Shown here: piece after piece, positions 1-8,487 of the stretch
How the letters are laid out: every line of letters starts with the position of its first letter
Numbering within the stretch: the stretch's first letter is position 1
From: Thermococcus sp. SY098
GTDB lineage: Archaea > Methanobacteriota_B > Thermococci > Thermococcales > Thermococcaceae
DNA: 64,000 bases
Direction of reading: 5' to 3'
Assembly: GCF_035621495.1 (NCBI RefSeq)
Contig: NZ_CP141821.1
Coordinates: 400,760 to 464,759, forward strand
Notes under the pieces: generated by a model
The model's database searches: none
What the model was told of the DNA's origin: nothing
Seen by the model: the letters and a program-made list of their open reading frames with translations, nothing else
Translations under genes and position numbers: made by a program

Positions 1-2
1 GA

Positions 3-521
3 GTTAGACTGAACCAAGGCGTCAAGACTCACAATGTTTTAGGCGAAATTTTAAGTAAGCAATTTGGCTTTGAACTTGAAAAGCACATAGTTCTTCGCTC
101 TTCTCGTCTCGGCTTTGAAATCCATGGAAGAATTGACGCCTATCGGGATTTCCCCATTGAGATAAAAGGCAAAACTTCACTTCCAAGGCTGCCCTATGAG
201 TATCACCTCGCCCAGCTAAACATCTATCTAAGATGGGCAGAAAGCGAATATGGCTATCTTTATTATGTAAAACTTCATGAGAACCCCCACAGGGTCTTAA
301 AATGGATAGACTTCTCAAGCTTTCCAATAGTCAAAGGGAAAAACTTCAAGGCTTTTGAGATTCCCTATGATGAAAAGCTGTTCAAGGAAACGATAAAGCA
401 GTTTTACATTGTGAAAAAACATTATGAAAAAGACAAACCCCCTGAGGGATGGAGAAATTATATGTGTAAGTTCTGTCCCTACTATTACATCTGCTATGGG
501 AACAACGGCTACGAACTCTGA
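3..521 (+). CDS. Cas4/RecB-like PD-(D/E)XK nuclease, 5' end outside window
   Basis: An open frame runs from the window edge to a TGA at 519-521. The visible protein has the PD-(D/E)XK core (HGRIDAY, then PIEIKGK), followed by the QxxxY motif (AQLNIYL) of the RecB/Cas4 group. It ends in a cysteine cluster, MCKFCPYYYIC (C-x2-C-x5-C), which in Cas4-type enzymes joins an upstream cysteine to hold a [4Fe-4S] cluster. The N-terminal part is not visible. No cas1, cas2 or CRISPR array is in the window, so a role in spacer acquisition cannot be claimed; a stand-alone DNA exonuclease is equally possible. It converges on trmO and overlaps it by 13 nt. Confidence 0.75.
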   Translation, partial: VRLNQGVKTHNVLGEILSKQFGFELEKHIVLRSSRLGFEIHGRIDAYRDFPIEIKGKTSLPRLPYEYHLAQLNIYLRWAESEYGYLYYVKLHENPHRVLKWIDFSSFPIVKGKNFKAFEIPYDEKLFKETIKQFYIVKKHYEKDKPPEGWRNYMCKFCPYYYICYGNNGYEL

Positions 522-1153
522 GATTTCAGCTTATCTTTTATCTCCACTGGCAGTCTCTCATAGGTCTCGTTTAGAAATTTTATTAAGTCTGCAAGATCCT
601 TGGCTGTTAAGTATGTTGTTTTTGAGCCCAATCCAACTATTAAAGCCGTGAACTCCTCTGGAGATACTTCCTCAAGTTCATCTAAGTGTTCGCTTATTCT
701 TGGAATTAAATTAAGCTTACCAATGTGCCGTGCATTCTCAATATCAAGCTCCCACTCTTCGAGTTCCCTTCTGGCTGGACAGTCCAACCTCTCAACGAAG
801 ATCTTTATATCAGCTATTGGTGTTCCATCATCGGCATCAATAGGATCAATGTATATTCTGCTCTCCTCGATCCTGTGAATCCGGACAGTATATATAGCTA
901 ATGGGTTAGGTCTCACGGGAGAGCGGGTAGCAAAGACTCCAGTTAGGGGATTCTGCGGATTGCCGTGAGGATGGACCTTCAACACTCTTCTTTTTTCTAA
1001 AGTGTCGCTTTTATGAAACCAGAGGATAAGCTTGATAAAATCCCCCTCGTGTAAGCCATCAGCTGCATCCCTAAACTTGGGGAAAATCTCCAATATATCT
1101 TCCCCATCCCCTTTTCTAACAACTCCCACAGGTATAATCTTGAACTTCTCCAT
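509..1153 (-). CDS. trmO: TrmO-type tRNA (adenine-N6)-methyltransferase
   Basis: A 214-residue protein of the TsaA/YaeB/TrmO family. Members methylate N6 of t6A37 in tRNA-Thr using S-adenosylmethionine through an unusual beta-barrel fold. The family signature is clear: an N-terminal IIPVGVV strand, HPHGNPQNPLTGVFATRSP-like central motif (residues about 70-90) with RPNPLA, and the DPIDADDGTPIADIK element. The start is fixed by GAGGTGAT just upstream. The gene follows the MBL-fold gene by 4 nt and is probably co-transcribed with it. Its 3' end overlaps the Cas4-like gene by 13 nt. Family assignment is firm; the exact tRNA target is inferred from homologues. Confidence 0.85.
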   Translation of the reverse strand: MEKFKIIPVGVVRKGDGEDILEIFPKFRDAADGLHEGDFIKLILWFHKSDTLEKRRVLKVHPHGNPQNPLTGVFATRSPVRPNPLAIYTVRIHRIEESRIYIDPIDADDGTPIADIKIFVERLDCPARRELEEWELDIENARHIGKLNLIPRISEHLDELEEVSPEEFTALIVGLGSKTTYLTAKDLADLIKFLNETYERLPVEIKDKLKSQSS

Positions 1154-1157
1154 TCTA

Positions 1158-2030
1158 TCACCTCACCTTCCACTTCAAATCTTTCTCAATCACTGCTTCA
1201 ATTACTCCCTTGTTGTAAAGCTCTGCTATGAATGCCCTTATTGGAACTTGATTCAACGCCAAAGATTGAGGGGTTATCTTCGCTCCAAATGTCTTGGCTA
1301 AGCGGTAGCTCAGTTCACTTATGCTCATAAGTCTCTTTAATAGCTCTAAAATTTTCTTTTCAGCATCTTCAACCCTTTGGAGGTTAAATTCCAGCAGCTT
1401 TTCAGCTTCTTCTCCCTTAACAGGTTTTCCATGGGAGGGTATCAGCAGAAATCCTTCAATTGCATAATTATGTAATTGCATAATTGAAGCTTTAAATAGC
1501 TCCACGTCGACCAAATAAGGCACACCGACAGCTTGAATTATTCTCTCTCCAAAGAAGCTGTCTCCGCTATAGACGACACAGTTTTCTTCATCTACAAAAC
1601 CCGTCATTCCCGGTGAATGTCCGCTGAGCTTTACTGTTTTTAGACCAAACAGTTCATCGTTCCACTCAAAAATAGCATGAACTTTAACCTCATGGGGGAA
1701 CTGAAACACAAGGAAGCCTTTGGGGGCTTTTGAGCCAAAAGTTAGGAGCTCTCTATTAAGGGGGCTTTCTGCTATAGAAAATTCAAAGCGGTGGATGAAA
1801 AGAGGTTTGTCAATTTTTGTAGCAACGCTTATGTGATCGGCATGACCATGGGTTGCTAAAAGAGCCTTAACTTCACTCCCGAGCTTCTTAACTTCCCTCA
1901 GCAGATCTTTATGTCTTCCGCTTCCATGTCCTACATCAACAAGAACAGCTTTTCCTTCATGAATTTTTATCATCGTTGAAGGGCTTCCCGGGTAGAGATA
2001 CAAATTTTCACCCAACTTTTTTGTTCCCAT
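1158..2030 (-). CDS. MBL-fold metallo-hydrolase
   Basis: A 290-residue metallo-beta-lactamase-fold protein. The HGHADH motif (residues about 58-63) gives the HxHxDH zinc ligands, SGHSPG a downstream ligand, and VYSGDSFF supplies the bridging Asp; IPSHGKP gives a further His. The C-terminal 80 residues are helical, as in LACTB2/GloB-related hydrolases, and may bind nucleic acid or substrate. The start at 2030 is chosen because GGTGA lies five bases upstream; an in-frame start 12 nt earlier lies within that site. It probably forms an operon with trmO. The substrate (thioester, RNA or other ester) cannot be told from the sequence. Confidence 0.8.
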   Translation of the reverse strand: MGTKKLGENLYLYPGSPSTMIKIHEGKAVLVDVGHGSGRHKDLLREVKKLGSEVKALLATHGHADHISVATKIDKPLFIHRFEFSIAESPLNRELLTFGSKAPKGFLVFQFPHEVKVHAIFEWNDELFGLKTVKLSGHSPGMTGFVDEENCVVYSGDSFFGERIIQAVGVPYLVDVELFKASIMQLHNYAIEGFLLIPSHGKPVKGEEAEKLLEFNLQRVEDAEKKILELLKRLMSISELSYRLAKTFGAKITPQSLALNQVPIRAFIAELYNKGVIEAVIEKDLKWKVR

Positions 2031-2065
2031 AAAAATCACCAAGGAAGTTAGGATGGCAGAAGTAA

Positions 2066-2614
2066 TTAATTTTTCCTAAGCTTCTCCACTTCCTCAATAA
2101 GCTCTTGGAAATACTTGTGAAATTCGCTTTTCTTTAGATACTCAAGTGCTGACCAAAATTCGTCTAAATTTCCAAAACCAGCAATCTCGTATTCATATGC
2201 CTGAAGAGTCATCTCAAGCTTGTCTGCAAACTTGACTAATCTACCTTCCAAACTGCTTTCTTCCTCATACTCCTCGAACAGCTTGAAATATTCCAAGCTT
2301 TTATCTCCAACCTCAAGTAAAAGCTCCATAACAGCCTTTTTTTCAGCCTTTCTCTTATCCACGTATCTTTGGGCATCTAAAGGGAGATCTGTGATTTTGG
2401 ATTCTCCAAGGTCGTGGAGAAGGGCAATCTTGAGGGCTTTTTCTACATTGACGTCAATACCTCTGCCCCTAAGATCTTCTGCCAAGAAAAGGGTTATAAA
2501 AGCAACTCTAAAGCTGTGATCTGCAACACTTTCAGGATTTGGAACCCCTCTAAGCAACCATCCCATCCTGGGTAGGCGCTTAAGTTTTCCCGCTTCAATA
2601 AACAGCCTCAGCAT
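2066..2614 (-). CDS. HD-domain hydrolase (HDDC2/YfbR-like)
   Basis: A 182-residue HD-superfamily protein. VADHSFR (about residue 32) and LLHDLGESKITDLP (about 66) supply the His and His-Asp metal ligands, and the spacing matches the YfbR/HDDC2 group, which includes 5'-deoxynucleotidases. The last third is charged helix. The start follows a good GGAGG and sits directly after the stop of the upstream OB-like gene, so the pair is co-transcribed. A nucleotide phosphohydrolase role is inferred from the family; the actual nucleotide is unknown. Confidence 0.8.
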   Translation of the reverse strand: MLRLFIEAGKLKRLPRMGWLLRGVPNPESVADHSFRVAFITLFLAEDLRGRGIDVNVEKALKIALLHDLGESKITDLPLDAQRYVDKRKAEKKAVMELLLEVGDKSLEYFKLFEEYEEESSLEGRLVKFADKLEMTLQAYEYEIAGFGNLDEFWSALEYLKKSEFHKYFQELIEEVEKLRKN

Positions 2615-2616
2615 AG

Positions 2617-2931
2617 CTACTCCTCCGAGACGTACAAAGCCTTTTCAGTTTCTATAGCCTTAGCTATGATTCCATCTCCCACGAATCTGCCGTAGACTTT
2701 CACCTGTTCCCCTATCCCTATATGAGGAGTGCCCGAAAATTCAATTTTCAAACCATTTATACGAAAAGTCGTTCTGTAGCTTGGCAGTTCCATCGGAAGG
2801 AATTCTATGAGTGGTTTGTCCTCTACGATTCCCTCAAGAACTACGTTTTTACCTCGAAATTTATTATCTCTCAGCTCATCGGGAAGAACGATGTAATAGT
2901 AGTGATGACCGAACTTAACCCTCTTGGGCAT
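2617..2931 (-). CDS. small beta-rich protein, possible OB fold
   Basis: A 104-residue protein not assigned to a named family. It is almost entirely beta-strand in character, with alternating hydrophobic stretches (YYYIVLP, NVVLEGIVE, GIGEQVKVYGRFVGDGIIAKAIE). The VKVYGRFVGDGIIAKAIE element resembles the closing strand of OB-fold nucleic-acid or cofactor-binding proteins. The start at 2931 is preferred because AAGGTGG is five bases upstream. It is the first gene of the operon with the HD hydrolase. Function unknown. Confidence 0.6.
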   Translation of the reverse strand: MPKRVKFGHHYYYIVLPDELRDNKFRGKNVVLEGIVEDKPLIEFLPMELPSYRTTFRINGLKIEFSGTPHIGIGEQVKVYGRFVGDGIIAKAIETEKALYVSEE

Positions 2932-2988
2932 CTCAACCACCTTTATGCTTATATTACCCTCTGAGTGATATACTTATCGGTGAGAAAC

Positions 2989-3555
2989 ATGATAAAGATT
3001 GCGATCATTGGTGCTGAAAACGTAGGTAAGTCTACGCTCATGAATGCACTCCTTGGAAGGAAAGTCTCTGAAACTGCCGAGATTCCAGGAACCACAAAAA
3101 GTATCATAAGGAAAACTTTTGGAAAAATTAAGATTCCAAAAACTATGAAAAATCCATTCGGGGGAGCAGATGAGTTTGTATTAATTGATACGGCGGGGCT
3201 TTTTGATCCCAAATATGAGTTCAGAGGGAAGGTTTTAAGTGAAGAAAAGTTTAAGGAAATTTTAGACGAAATAACATCAGCCGATATCATCATTCACATG
3301 ATCGACGCCCAGTACGGTCTGCATAGGGGAATGGAGAAGCTCCACCATCTATTGAAGTTCAGATACGAAAAACCGATAATTGTTGTGATTAACAAAATCG
3401 ACTTGGTTCCGAGAGAGAGGGTTGAGGAACTCAGACAAATCGTAAAAAAGCGCTTAGAGCAGGAACCCATACTCTTGTCTTTGGTCACATATGAGGGGTT
3501 CAATGATCTCCTGAAAGCACTTGTATATTATGCCCAATACGCGAAGAAAAGCTAA
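2989..3555 (+). CDS. Era/Der-like small GTPase
   Basis: A 188-residue TRAFAC-class GTPase with G1 GAENVGKST (residues 9-17), a G2 Thr in PGTTKS, G3 DTAGL (about 68) and G4 NKID (about 136). It is a bare G domain with no KH domain or second G domain, so it is neither Era nor Der. Ribosome or RNA assembly is the usual role of the group but is only inferred here. The start at 2989 is chosen because GGTGA lies five bases upstream; a longer reading from a GTG at 2965 adds eight poorly supported residues. It is transcribed divergently from the OB-like gene. Confidence 0.85.
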   Translation: MIKIAIIGAENVGKSTLMNALLGRKVSETAEIPGTTKSIIRKTFGKIKIPKTMKNPFGGADEFVLIDTAGLFDPKYEFRGKVLSEEKFKEILDEITSADIIIHMIDAQYGLHRGMEKLHHLLKFRYEKPIIVVINKIDLVPRERVEELRQIVKKRLEQEPILLSLVTYEGFNDLLKALVYYAQYAKKS

Positions 3556-3791
3556 GTTCTCCTTGTGTATTTTAAGTACTTTGAAATTTTAGCAAGAGCG
3601 TTTAATGAGATGACGTCATCAGGCAAAGCATATTCGTTTGCAAGTTCTTCAGCTAATTCCTTGGGGATGCCGCCTTTAATCAGTGCTTTTTTAAATTTCC
3701 GTTTGCTCTTTCTTATTGTTCTTTTGATCCCTGCTAAGTTCCACAGAAACTTGGGTATCAAAAATAAAAGTCTGAAAAAAGAAAGAACCAT
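3552..3791 (-). CDS. small basic protein of unknown function
   Basis: A 79-residue protein. It starts with a short hydrophobic helix (FFRLLFLIPKFLWNLAG) followed by a very basic stretch (IKRTIRKSKRKFKKAL) and a helical acidic tail. This suggests membrane-surface association. The ATG overlaps the stop of the upstream coiled-coil gene by one base (TAATG), implying translational coupling, with GAGGAGG as the ribosome site. It overlaps the convergent GTPase gene by 4 nt. No family recognised. Confidence 0.6.
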   Translation of the reverse strand: MVLSFFRLLFLIPKFLWNLAGIKRTIRKSKRKFKKALIKGGIPKELAEELANEYALPDDVISLNALAKISKYLKYTRRT

Positions 3792-4375
3792 TAAAGCTCC
3801 TCCTCAAAGTCTTTTGTCACCTTCTTTTTTCCAAATTTCTTTAGTTCCTCAAAATTCTTTATTTTGCCCATTTTCTCTTTCATGAATGCAGCTATCAGCG
3901 TTTTTATGAAGTTCATGCTCTCCATGTATTCCTTTGTAAGCTCAAACGCTTTATCTGGATCCATACCTGCCGCAACGAGCTCTTTGTAAAAATTGGCAAC
4001 GTTTTTACCGAATTTTTCAGCTTTATCTGGGTCGTATGCTTCGTTTATTAATTCTTTTATTGGGCCAAATATGGAGTCCATTATTTTTGGAAGGCTCTCT
4101 GAGAGAACACCCATAACTTCCTTGAGCTCTTGTATGTCCTCCTCATCGCCCTTGCTCTTTTCATATGTCTTCAGCATGTCTCTCATTATCTCAATTTTTT
4201 CTTCTATAATTTCTAAGTCCTCCTCGCTCTTAGCCTCCCTGAGCTGCTGGGTGAGATCCTTTATTGTTTCTTCAATCAGCTTCTTTATCTTGTCCTCGTT
4301 ATCCACAGATTTTTCTATTGCTTCAAGGACTTTTTTCTTTATTTCCTTTTCAAACTCTTTTTCATCAAACTCCAT
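3791..4375 (-). CDS. charged helical (coiled-coil) protein
   Basis: A 194-residue, almost wholly helical and highly charged protein. Residues about 5-90 are a strong coiled-coil candidate, rich in E/K/I/L heptads. The second half is less charged (about 100-170) and has a conserved-looking GMDPDKAFELTKEYM helix. There is no membrane segment or catalytic motif. The start at 4375 has GAGGTGG five bases upstream. It sits between a winged-helix regulator and the small basic protein in one co-directional block. Function unknown. Confidence 0.6.
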   Translation of the reverse strand: MEFDEKEFEKEIKKKVLEAIEKSVDNEDKIKKLIEETIKDLTQQLREAKSEEDLEIIEEKIEIMRDMLKTYEKSKGDEEDIQELKEVMGVLSESLPKIMDSIFGPIKELINEAYDPDKAEKFGKNVANFYKELVAAGMDPDKAFELTKEYMESMNFIKTLIAAFMKEKMGKIKNFEELKKFGKKKVTKDFEEEL

Positions 4376-4392
4376 CTTTACCACCTCAATAA

Positions 4393-4851
4393 TTATTTTC
4401 TCTGGTCAAACCTAATTGGGATTCCGATTAAATCAAACCACTTATTGATCACTTCTTTTCTTAGTGTGTAACATCTCCCCTTCTCACCTTCCACCATTTC
4501 AAAAACGTTGAGCTTCAAAAGGAGCTCCACTTTTTCCCTGACGGTATTTCTCGAACCTTTTCCACGTCTCGCTTTGAGTTCTCTCGCTATCTGACTTATG
4601 TTCGCTTTTTTGAGGTCAAACACTATCTTGACTATTTCTCTTGCAATAGGATCGTGCCTGATTTCGGGTATCACAATATCAATGCTGAGCTCTCCATACT
4701 GTGCATAGATGTTTATGAGTCTGAGATAGTTCTGAGCCAATTGGGAGACAAGTTCAAAGCTTTTCATAAGCTCATCCAGTGCTTTTCTTAAGGTCTTTAG
4801 TTCCTCTGCAAGCTTCTCGACATCGTCGTTCTCTGCCATTGCTGTCCCCAT
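4393..4851 (-). CDS. winged-helix transcriptional regulator
   Basis: A 152-residue protein. Residues about 10-50 form a helix that could dimerise (ELKTLRKALDELMKSFELV). Residues about 75-140 form a winged helix, with ISQIARELKARRGKGSRNTVREKVELL as the helix-turn-helix region and EGEKGRCYTLR as the wing. It heads the run of genes 4851-3552. The ribosome site is weak at both possible starts (4851 and 4839). The binding site and ligand are unknown. Confidence 0.65.
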   Translation of the reverse strand: MGTAMAENDDVEKLAEELKTLRKALDELMKSFELVSQLAQNYLRLINIYAQYGELSIDIVIPEIRHDPIAREIVKIVFDLKKANISQIARELKARRGKGSRNTVREKVELLLKLNVFEMVEGEKGRCYTLRKEVINKWFDLIGIPIRFDQRK

Positions 4852-4903
4852 TACTCTTTATGGTTGCTCAATTCATATAGGTGTTTTGATTAAAATTGAA
4901 CAA

Positions 4904-5653
4904 CTAAAGTATCTCTATATTCCCCTTGGCAACCCAATATCTAAAGCTCTTGAGCTCAAAATTCGGAAGAAGAGATTTGGTTATTCTAAGCTTCCCACCA
5001 ATTCTGTTTTCAACTTCATGGGAAGTTATGGATATCACCTGATCAGCTATACTGGACAGCCATGCTGAGAACCTTGGTGAAATCTCATCCCTGTTAAGAA
5101 AGTAAATTCTCGTTGGAAATGCAATGCCCTTTTCAAGTTTTAACTTTTCATTAAACGCCATAGACTCTTCAATTACCTTCATGTATCTTTCCTCACCGAT
5201 ACGCATTGCAAAAGAACCTGCCGTGAATATTGCAGCAATTGAGTTTTCAATTTGCTCTGGGGTTAAAATTCTTTCAAAGAGCTCAACCATCTTCGGGATA
5301 TACATCCTTGGATCAAAGCTTCCAAATTGATGAACCCCATCATACGAATATTTTATGCCATACAATGATCCAAATACATCAAGTATCTTCAGCCTGCCTT
5401 CTTTCAGCATTGCCTCAGCATTCAAACCAACTACAGAAAGGCGGTTGAAAAGATTCGAAAGCGGGTATCTGTGGTTGATCAAAATCCCTAAATCCCCCTC
5501 ATCAATTCTGTTCTTTAGAATCTTGAGTCCCAATATCCACCCGGCAGAGCCATTTAAATCACTTTCATACGAAATTACAATAAGGCCCCCTTTAATGAGC
5601 CCTCCTCCCAATGCCAAGTCCAGTTCGGGAATTCCTGTAGACACAACTCTCAT
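4904..5653 (-). CDS. degenerate KaiC/RecA-superfamily protein
   Basis: A 249-residue protein with the entry signature of KaiC-like ATPases, STGIPELDLALGGGLIKGGLIVIS. The place where GxxGxGKT should follow reads YESDLNGSAGWILG, with no Lys-Thr/Ser, so ATP hydrolysis by the usual P-loop is unlikely. The rest follows the RecA-like alternation of strands and helices to a C-terminal strand. Archaea have many KaiC-like regulatory proteins, and this looks like an inactivated one. The start at 5653 has AGGTGAA upstream. It follows the helical-repeat genes 7291-5705 on the same strand. Compare the DUF257 proteins in this window, which show a similar strand-helix plan. Confidence 0.6.
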   Translation of the reverse strand: MRVVSTGIPELDLALGGGLIKGGLIVISYESDLNGSAGWILGLKILKNRIDEGDLGILINHRYPLSNLFNRLSVVGLNAEAMLKEGRLKILDVFGSLYGIKYSYDGVHQFGSFDPRMYIPKMVELFERILTPEQIENSIAAIFTAGSFAMRIGEERYMKVIEESMAFNEKLKLEKGIAFPTRIYFLNRDEISPRFSAWLSSIADQVISITSHEVENRIGGKLRITKSLLPNFELKSFRYWVAKGNIEIL

Positions 5654-5704
5654 TCTATTCACCTGCTAAGTGTAGTTACATCTAATAGTTCATAAGGTTT
5701 TAGC

Positions 5705-6022
5705 TCAGAGGGTGCCGCTTCGCTCTTTGAGCGTATTTAAGAGAACGGGCTTAATATCGCTGAGAGTTTTCCTATCAAACACATTCTCCCTTTGAAGAGA
5801 ATACCTAAGAATTGCCATTTTTTCAAAAGCTGTTAAAAGATTTTCATCTTTTGAATTCAATGCCAGTTGCCGTAGTATGCGGTACATTTCTTCGATGGTA
5901 TCCATAAGCAGAACTCTGTCATTGAAGATATCATCCCCTGCCAAAATCCTATCCACAAGCTTTAAAACAAATTCAATTTTTTCGTATTTACCAGTTCTGG
6001 ACAATCTGGTAATAATTGACAT
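5705..6022 (-). CDS. helical protein, partner of the repeat protein upstream
   Basis: A 105-residue all-helical protein. Its helices (FVLKLVDRILAG, EEMYRILRQLALNS, LTAFEKMAILRYSLQ) resemble pieces of HEAT/TPR-like solenoids. It begins 4 nt after the stop of the 421-residue repeat protein, with GGGTG upstream, so the two are almost certainly co-expressed. There are no catalytic motifs and no named family. Confidence 0.55.
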   Translation of the reverse strand: MSIITRLSRTGKYEKIEFVLKLVDRILAGDDIFNDRVLLMDTIEEMYRILRQLALNSKDENLLTAFEKMAILRYSLQRENVFDRKTLSDIKPVLLNTLKERSGTL

Positions 6023-6025
6023 TTT

Positions 6026-7291
6026 TTACACCCTATGTTCTTTTTTCAGCTCGTCTTCAATTACTTTCACCAGTATTTCAGATATAAGCACCGAAGAGAG
6101 CTTTGGATCTTCAACGTGCATTACAAGATCAAGAGCATCCCCGATCTTGTTATTCTTCAGAAGATAATGGGCAATGTCCCCTAAAGCCAATGAACGAAGT
6201 TTCCTGCTTTTTAGTCTGCTTGTCATTCGAGCAGCTTCGACAACTTGTCCAATTTTAAGGTAATATTGAACCGCTTTAACAATGACTTCTTCTGACTCAA
6301 TTTTTTCCGAAATATATCTTGCGATGGACGAGTATTCGGGAGAGGGGTTGTCTATAAGATAGTTTAGAACAGCCTTGCTTGCTATTTCAGAGTCCTTGGG
6401 ATCGAGTATTTGAAGATAAGGTATAACAGTACCGGGTCTTCTTTCCATGAGAACTTTCATAATTTCAATGAGCTTCTGCTCTTTATCACTTACATGCGAC
6501 AGTGCTTCCACTGAATGAGCTATGTCTCCGTTTATAGCAAATATCACAGCTAAATCCTCGTTTATGTCAATTCCAAGGTTATCAGAAATTTCGATTGCCA
6601 CAGTTAGAAGGCGATCAGCATATTTTTTATCAAGATCCTTGTGCTTTAAATAAAATAGAACTTCTTTCACTGTCTGTTTGAGCCAGTACTTACTTTTAAG
6701 TTCTTTTATCATTAAAATCGCTCTGTCATATTCACCAATTTTTAAATAGGACTTTATGATCTCTGCAATTGCATAAGATCTGTAGGGCTCTTCACTGATG
6801 TGCTCGAGAATCAACTCAATTTTTCTAATTCTATAAATGATCCTAATTTTCTCCCCAACAAGGGTACTTAGGTATTCTTTTAGAATGTTTACGAGTATCT
6901 CATTCTTTAACTTTTCATTTGATATGTACTCAGAATAATAAAAAGCCTCATCGATCTCACCAAGCTGGAGCATGTAAGATATTAGATCCCTAAACAGCTT
7001 ATCACGGGTTTTCTTTGGCAAAATCATGATGTCCTCAGCAAGCTGTCTAAACATCTTTTTTGAGGACTTCATTTTTGCTTTCCCGAGATAGAATGCAATA
7101 GCCAGAAGAGCTTTTAAGATTTCGACTGGATTGTCTATCTCTTCTGCAGCATCGAAAGCCTTTTTAAATGCTTGTTCATAGAGAGGATTCTTAGCCAGTG
7201 CCAGTGTTGCCCCAATTCTTGCATAGGTAACGGCCCTAATATAGGGGCTTTGGATAGCATCTACTGAAGCGAGTGCTTCTTTAATGAGCAT
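6026..7291 (-). CDS. TPR/HEAT-like helical repeat protein
   Basis: A 421-residue protein made almost entirely of short helix pairs of about 33-36 residues, such as EPYRSYAIAEIIKSYLKIG-EYDRAILMIKEL and LRSLALGDIAHYLLKNNKIGDALDLV. The pattern A-x(2)-A-x(5)-Y/L-x-K-x-G-x(2)-x-A is TPR-like. The start at 7291 is preferred over one 42 nt upstream because AGGTGA lies five bases before it. A 160-residue relative is encoded at 26440-26922. Such solenoids normally act as protein-binding scaffolds; the partners are unknown, though the downstream helical protein and KaiC-like protein are candidates. Confidence 0.65.
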   Translation of the reverse strand: MLIKEALASVDAIQSPYIRAVTYARIGATLALAKNPLYEQAFKKAFDAAEEIDNPVEILKALLAIAFYLGKAKMKSSKKMFRQLAEDIMILPKKTRDKLFRDLISYMLQLGEIDEAFYYSEYISNEKLKNEILVNILKEYLSTLVGEKIRIIYRIRKIELILEHISEEPYRSYAIAEIIKSYLKIGEYDRAILMIKELKSKYWLKQTVKEVLFYLKHKDLDKKYADRLLTVAIEISDNLGIDINEDLAVIFAINGDIAHSVEALSHVSDKEQKLIEIMKVLMERRPGTVIPYLQILDPKDSEIASKAVLNYLIDNPSPEYSSIARYISEKIESEEVIVKAVQYYLKIGQVVEAARMTSRLKSRKLRSLALGDIAHYLLKNNKIGDALDLVMHVEDPKLSSVLISEILVKVIEDELKKEHRV

Positions 7292-7390
7292 ATATGCATC
7301 ACCTGATTTAATTTGTTTTTGTTTGGGTGTCAATCCTTATTAATTTTCGGTTGCCAAATCTTTTTAAAGCATGACTATTAGCTTCCCACT

Positions 7391-8485
7391 ATGTATGCAT
7401 TAATACTTGGAAAGAATCCTAAGCTGAGCGAAGCAGAGTTTTACTCATTTGTAAGAAGATTCGGACTCAAAATTAAGATTGTTGAAACTTCCCACAACTG
7501 GATAATCTTTGAGAGCTCCAAAAAAGTAGAGTACCTTTTTCACAAACTTGGCGGCGCACTGAAGCTTGTAAGAATCATAGGGAATGGGGAAGATGCAGTA
7601 AAAAAACTTACATATTCAAAGCTTTTTACAGTTAGCATCTACGGGAAAGAGGACTGGAAGCTCTGGAGAAAGCTTGGAAGCCAGATAAAGAAAACCTTCA
7701 AGAGTGAAGGTTCTGCTAAATTCTTTAAGCCAGCCAAGGTCTATGCTATGCCATCTGAACTAATTCTAAAAGGATTCCCAGAGACCAAGGATTTTGTGTT
7801 CATCTATGGAGAAAGACTCTGGGTGGGCGAGACGATAAAAACTACCGACCCATTTGAGCTGAAAAAGCTTGATGTTGAGAGACCAGTTCAAAGAGCAATT
7901 TTTTCAATCCCCCCCAGATTAGCGAGGATAATGGTTAATCTGACAGAGATTAGGCAAGGAAATTTCTTGGATCCCTTCTGTGGCATTGGAACAATAGTGC
8001 AGGAATTCCTCCTCCAAGGGCTGAATGCATATGGGAGTGACTCAGATCCTAAGGCAATTAAAGGAGCAAAAGAAAACCTGAAGTGGTTGAAGAAAGAATT
8101 TAAAGTCAAAAAAACCGCTCACTTAGAAGTGTGTGATGCCAGAAAGCTTAAGCGCTGCTTTAGAACTAAGTTTGATGCCATAGTTACAGAACCCTGGCTG
8201 GGAAAGCCTCTCAAGTATAATCCCACAAGGGGAGATGCCATACAAATGGCAAATCAACTTGACCGCTTTTATTATCAGGTCTTCGACAGTTTTAGAGACG
8301 TGCTTAAAAGAAATGGGAGAGTTGTATTTGTATTTCCAGCATACAAACTCAAGGATGGGAGGATATACAGGAAAGAAAGAAAATGGCTGGAAAAGCTTGG
8401 CTTTGAAGTCTTAGCGAAATACACTGACTTTGAGGAAAGGCATAGAGTGGTTAGAGACATCCATGTGCTGAGGTTTAAAGGCTAA
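7391..8485 (+). CDS. Trm11/TrmG10-like RNA methyltransferase
   Basis: A 364-residue protein. The N-terminal 170 residues are a THUMP-like RNA-binding region beginning MYALILGKNPKLSEAEF. The C-terminal half is a Rossmann methyltransferase with motif I DPFCGIGTI (about 194-202), YGSDSDP (acidic ribose-binding loop) and motif IV TEPWLG. In the tRNA m2G10 enzymes motif IV is DPPYG; TEPWLG keeps the xPW/Y geometry but changes the first residue, so this may be a paralogue with another RNA target. It is transcribed divergently from the helical-repeat operon. SAM-dependent RNA base methylation is a confident inference; the position is not. Confidence 0.75.
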   Translation: MYALILGKNPKLSEAEFYSFVRRFGLKIKIVETSHNWIIFESSKKVEYLFHKLGGALKLVRIIGNGEDAVKKLTYSKLFTVSIYGKEDWKLWRKLGSQIKKTFKSEGSAKFFKPAKVYAMPSELILKGFPETKDFVFIYGERLWVGETIKTTDPFELKKLDVERPVQRAIFSIPPRLARIMVNLTEIRQGNFLDPFCGIGTIVQEFLLQGLNAYGSDSDPKAIKGAKENLKWLKKEFKVKKTAHLEVCDARKLKRCFRTKFDAIVTEPWLGKPLKYNPTRGDAIQMANQLDRFYYQVFDSFRDVLKRNGRVVFVFPAYKLKDGRIYRKERKWLEKLGFEVLAKYTDFEERHRVVRDIHVLRFKG

Positions 8486-8487
8486 CA

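Noticed and set aside
3-521. Cas4-like nuclease as evidence of a CRISPR-Cas locus
   Set aside because: No repeats, cas1/cas2 or other cas genes are nearby, and stand-alone Cas4-like nucleases are common in archaea.
3565-3885. Plus-strand open frame opposite the small basic and coiled-coil genes
   Set aside because: Low-complexity Ser/Phe/Leu composition typical of antisense readings; no ribosome site.
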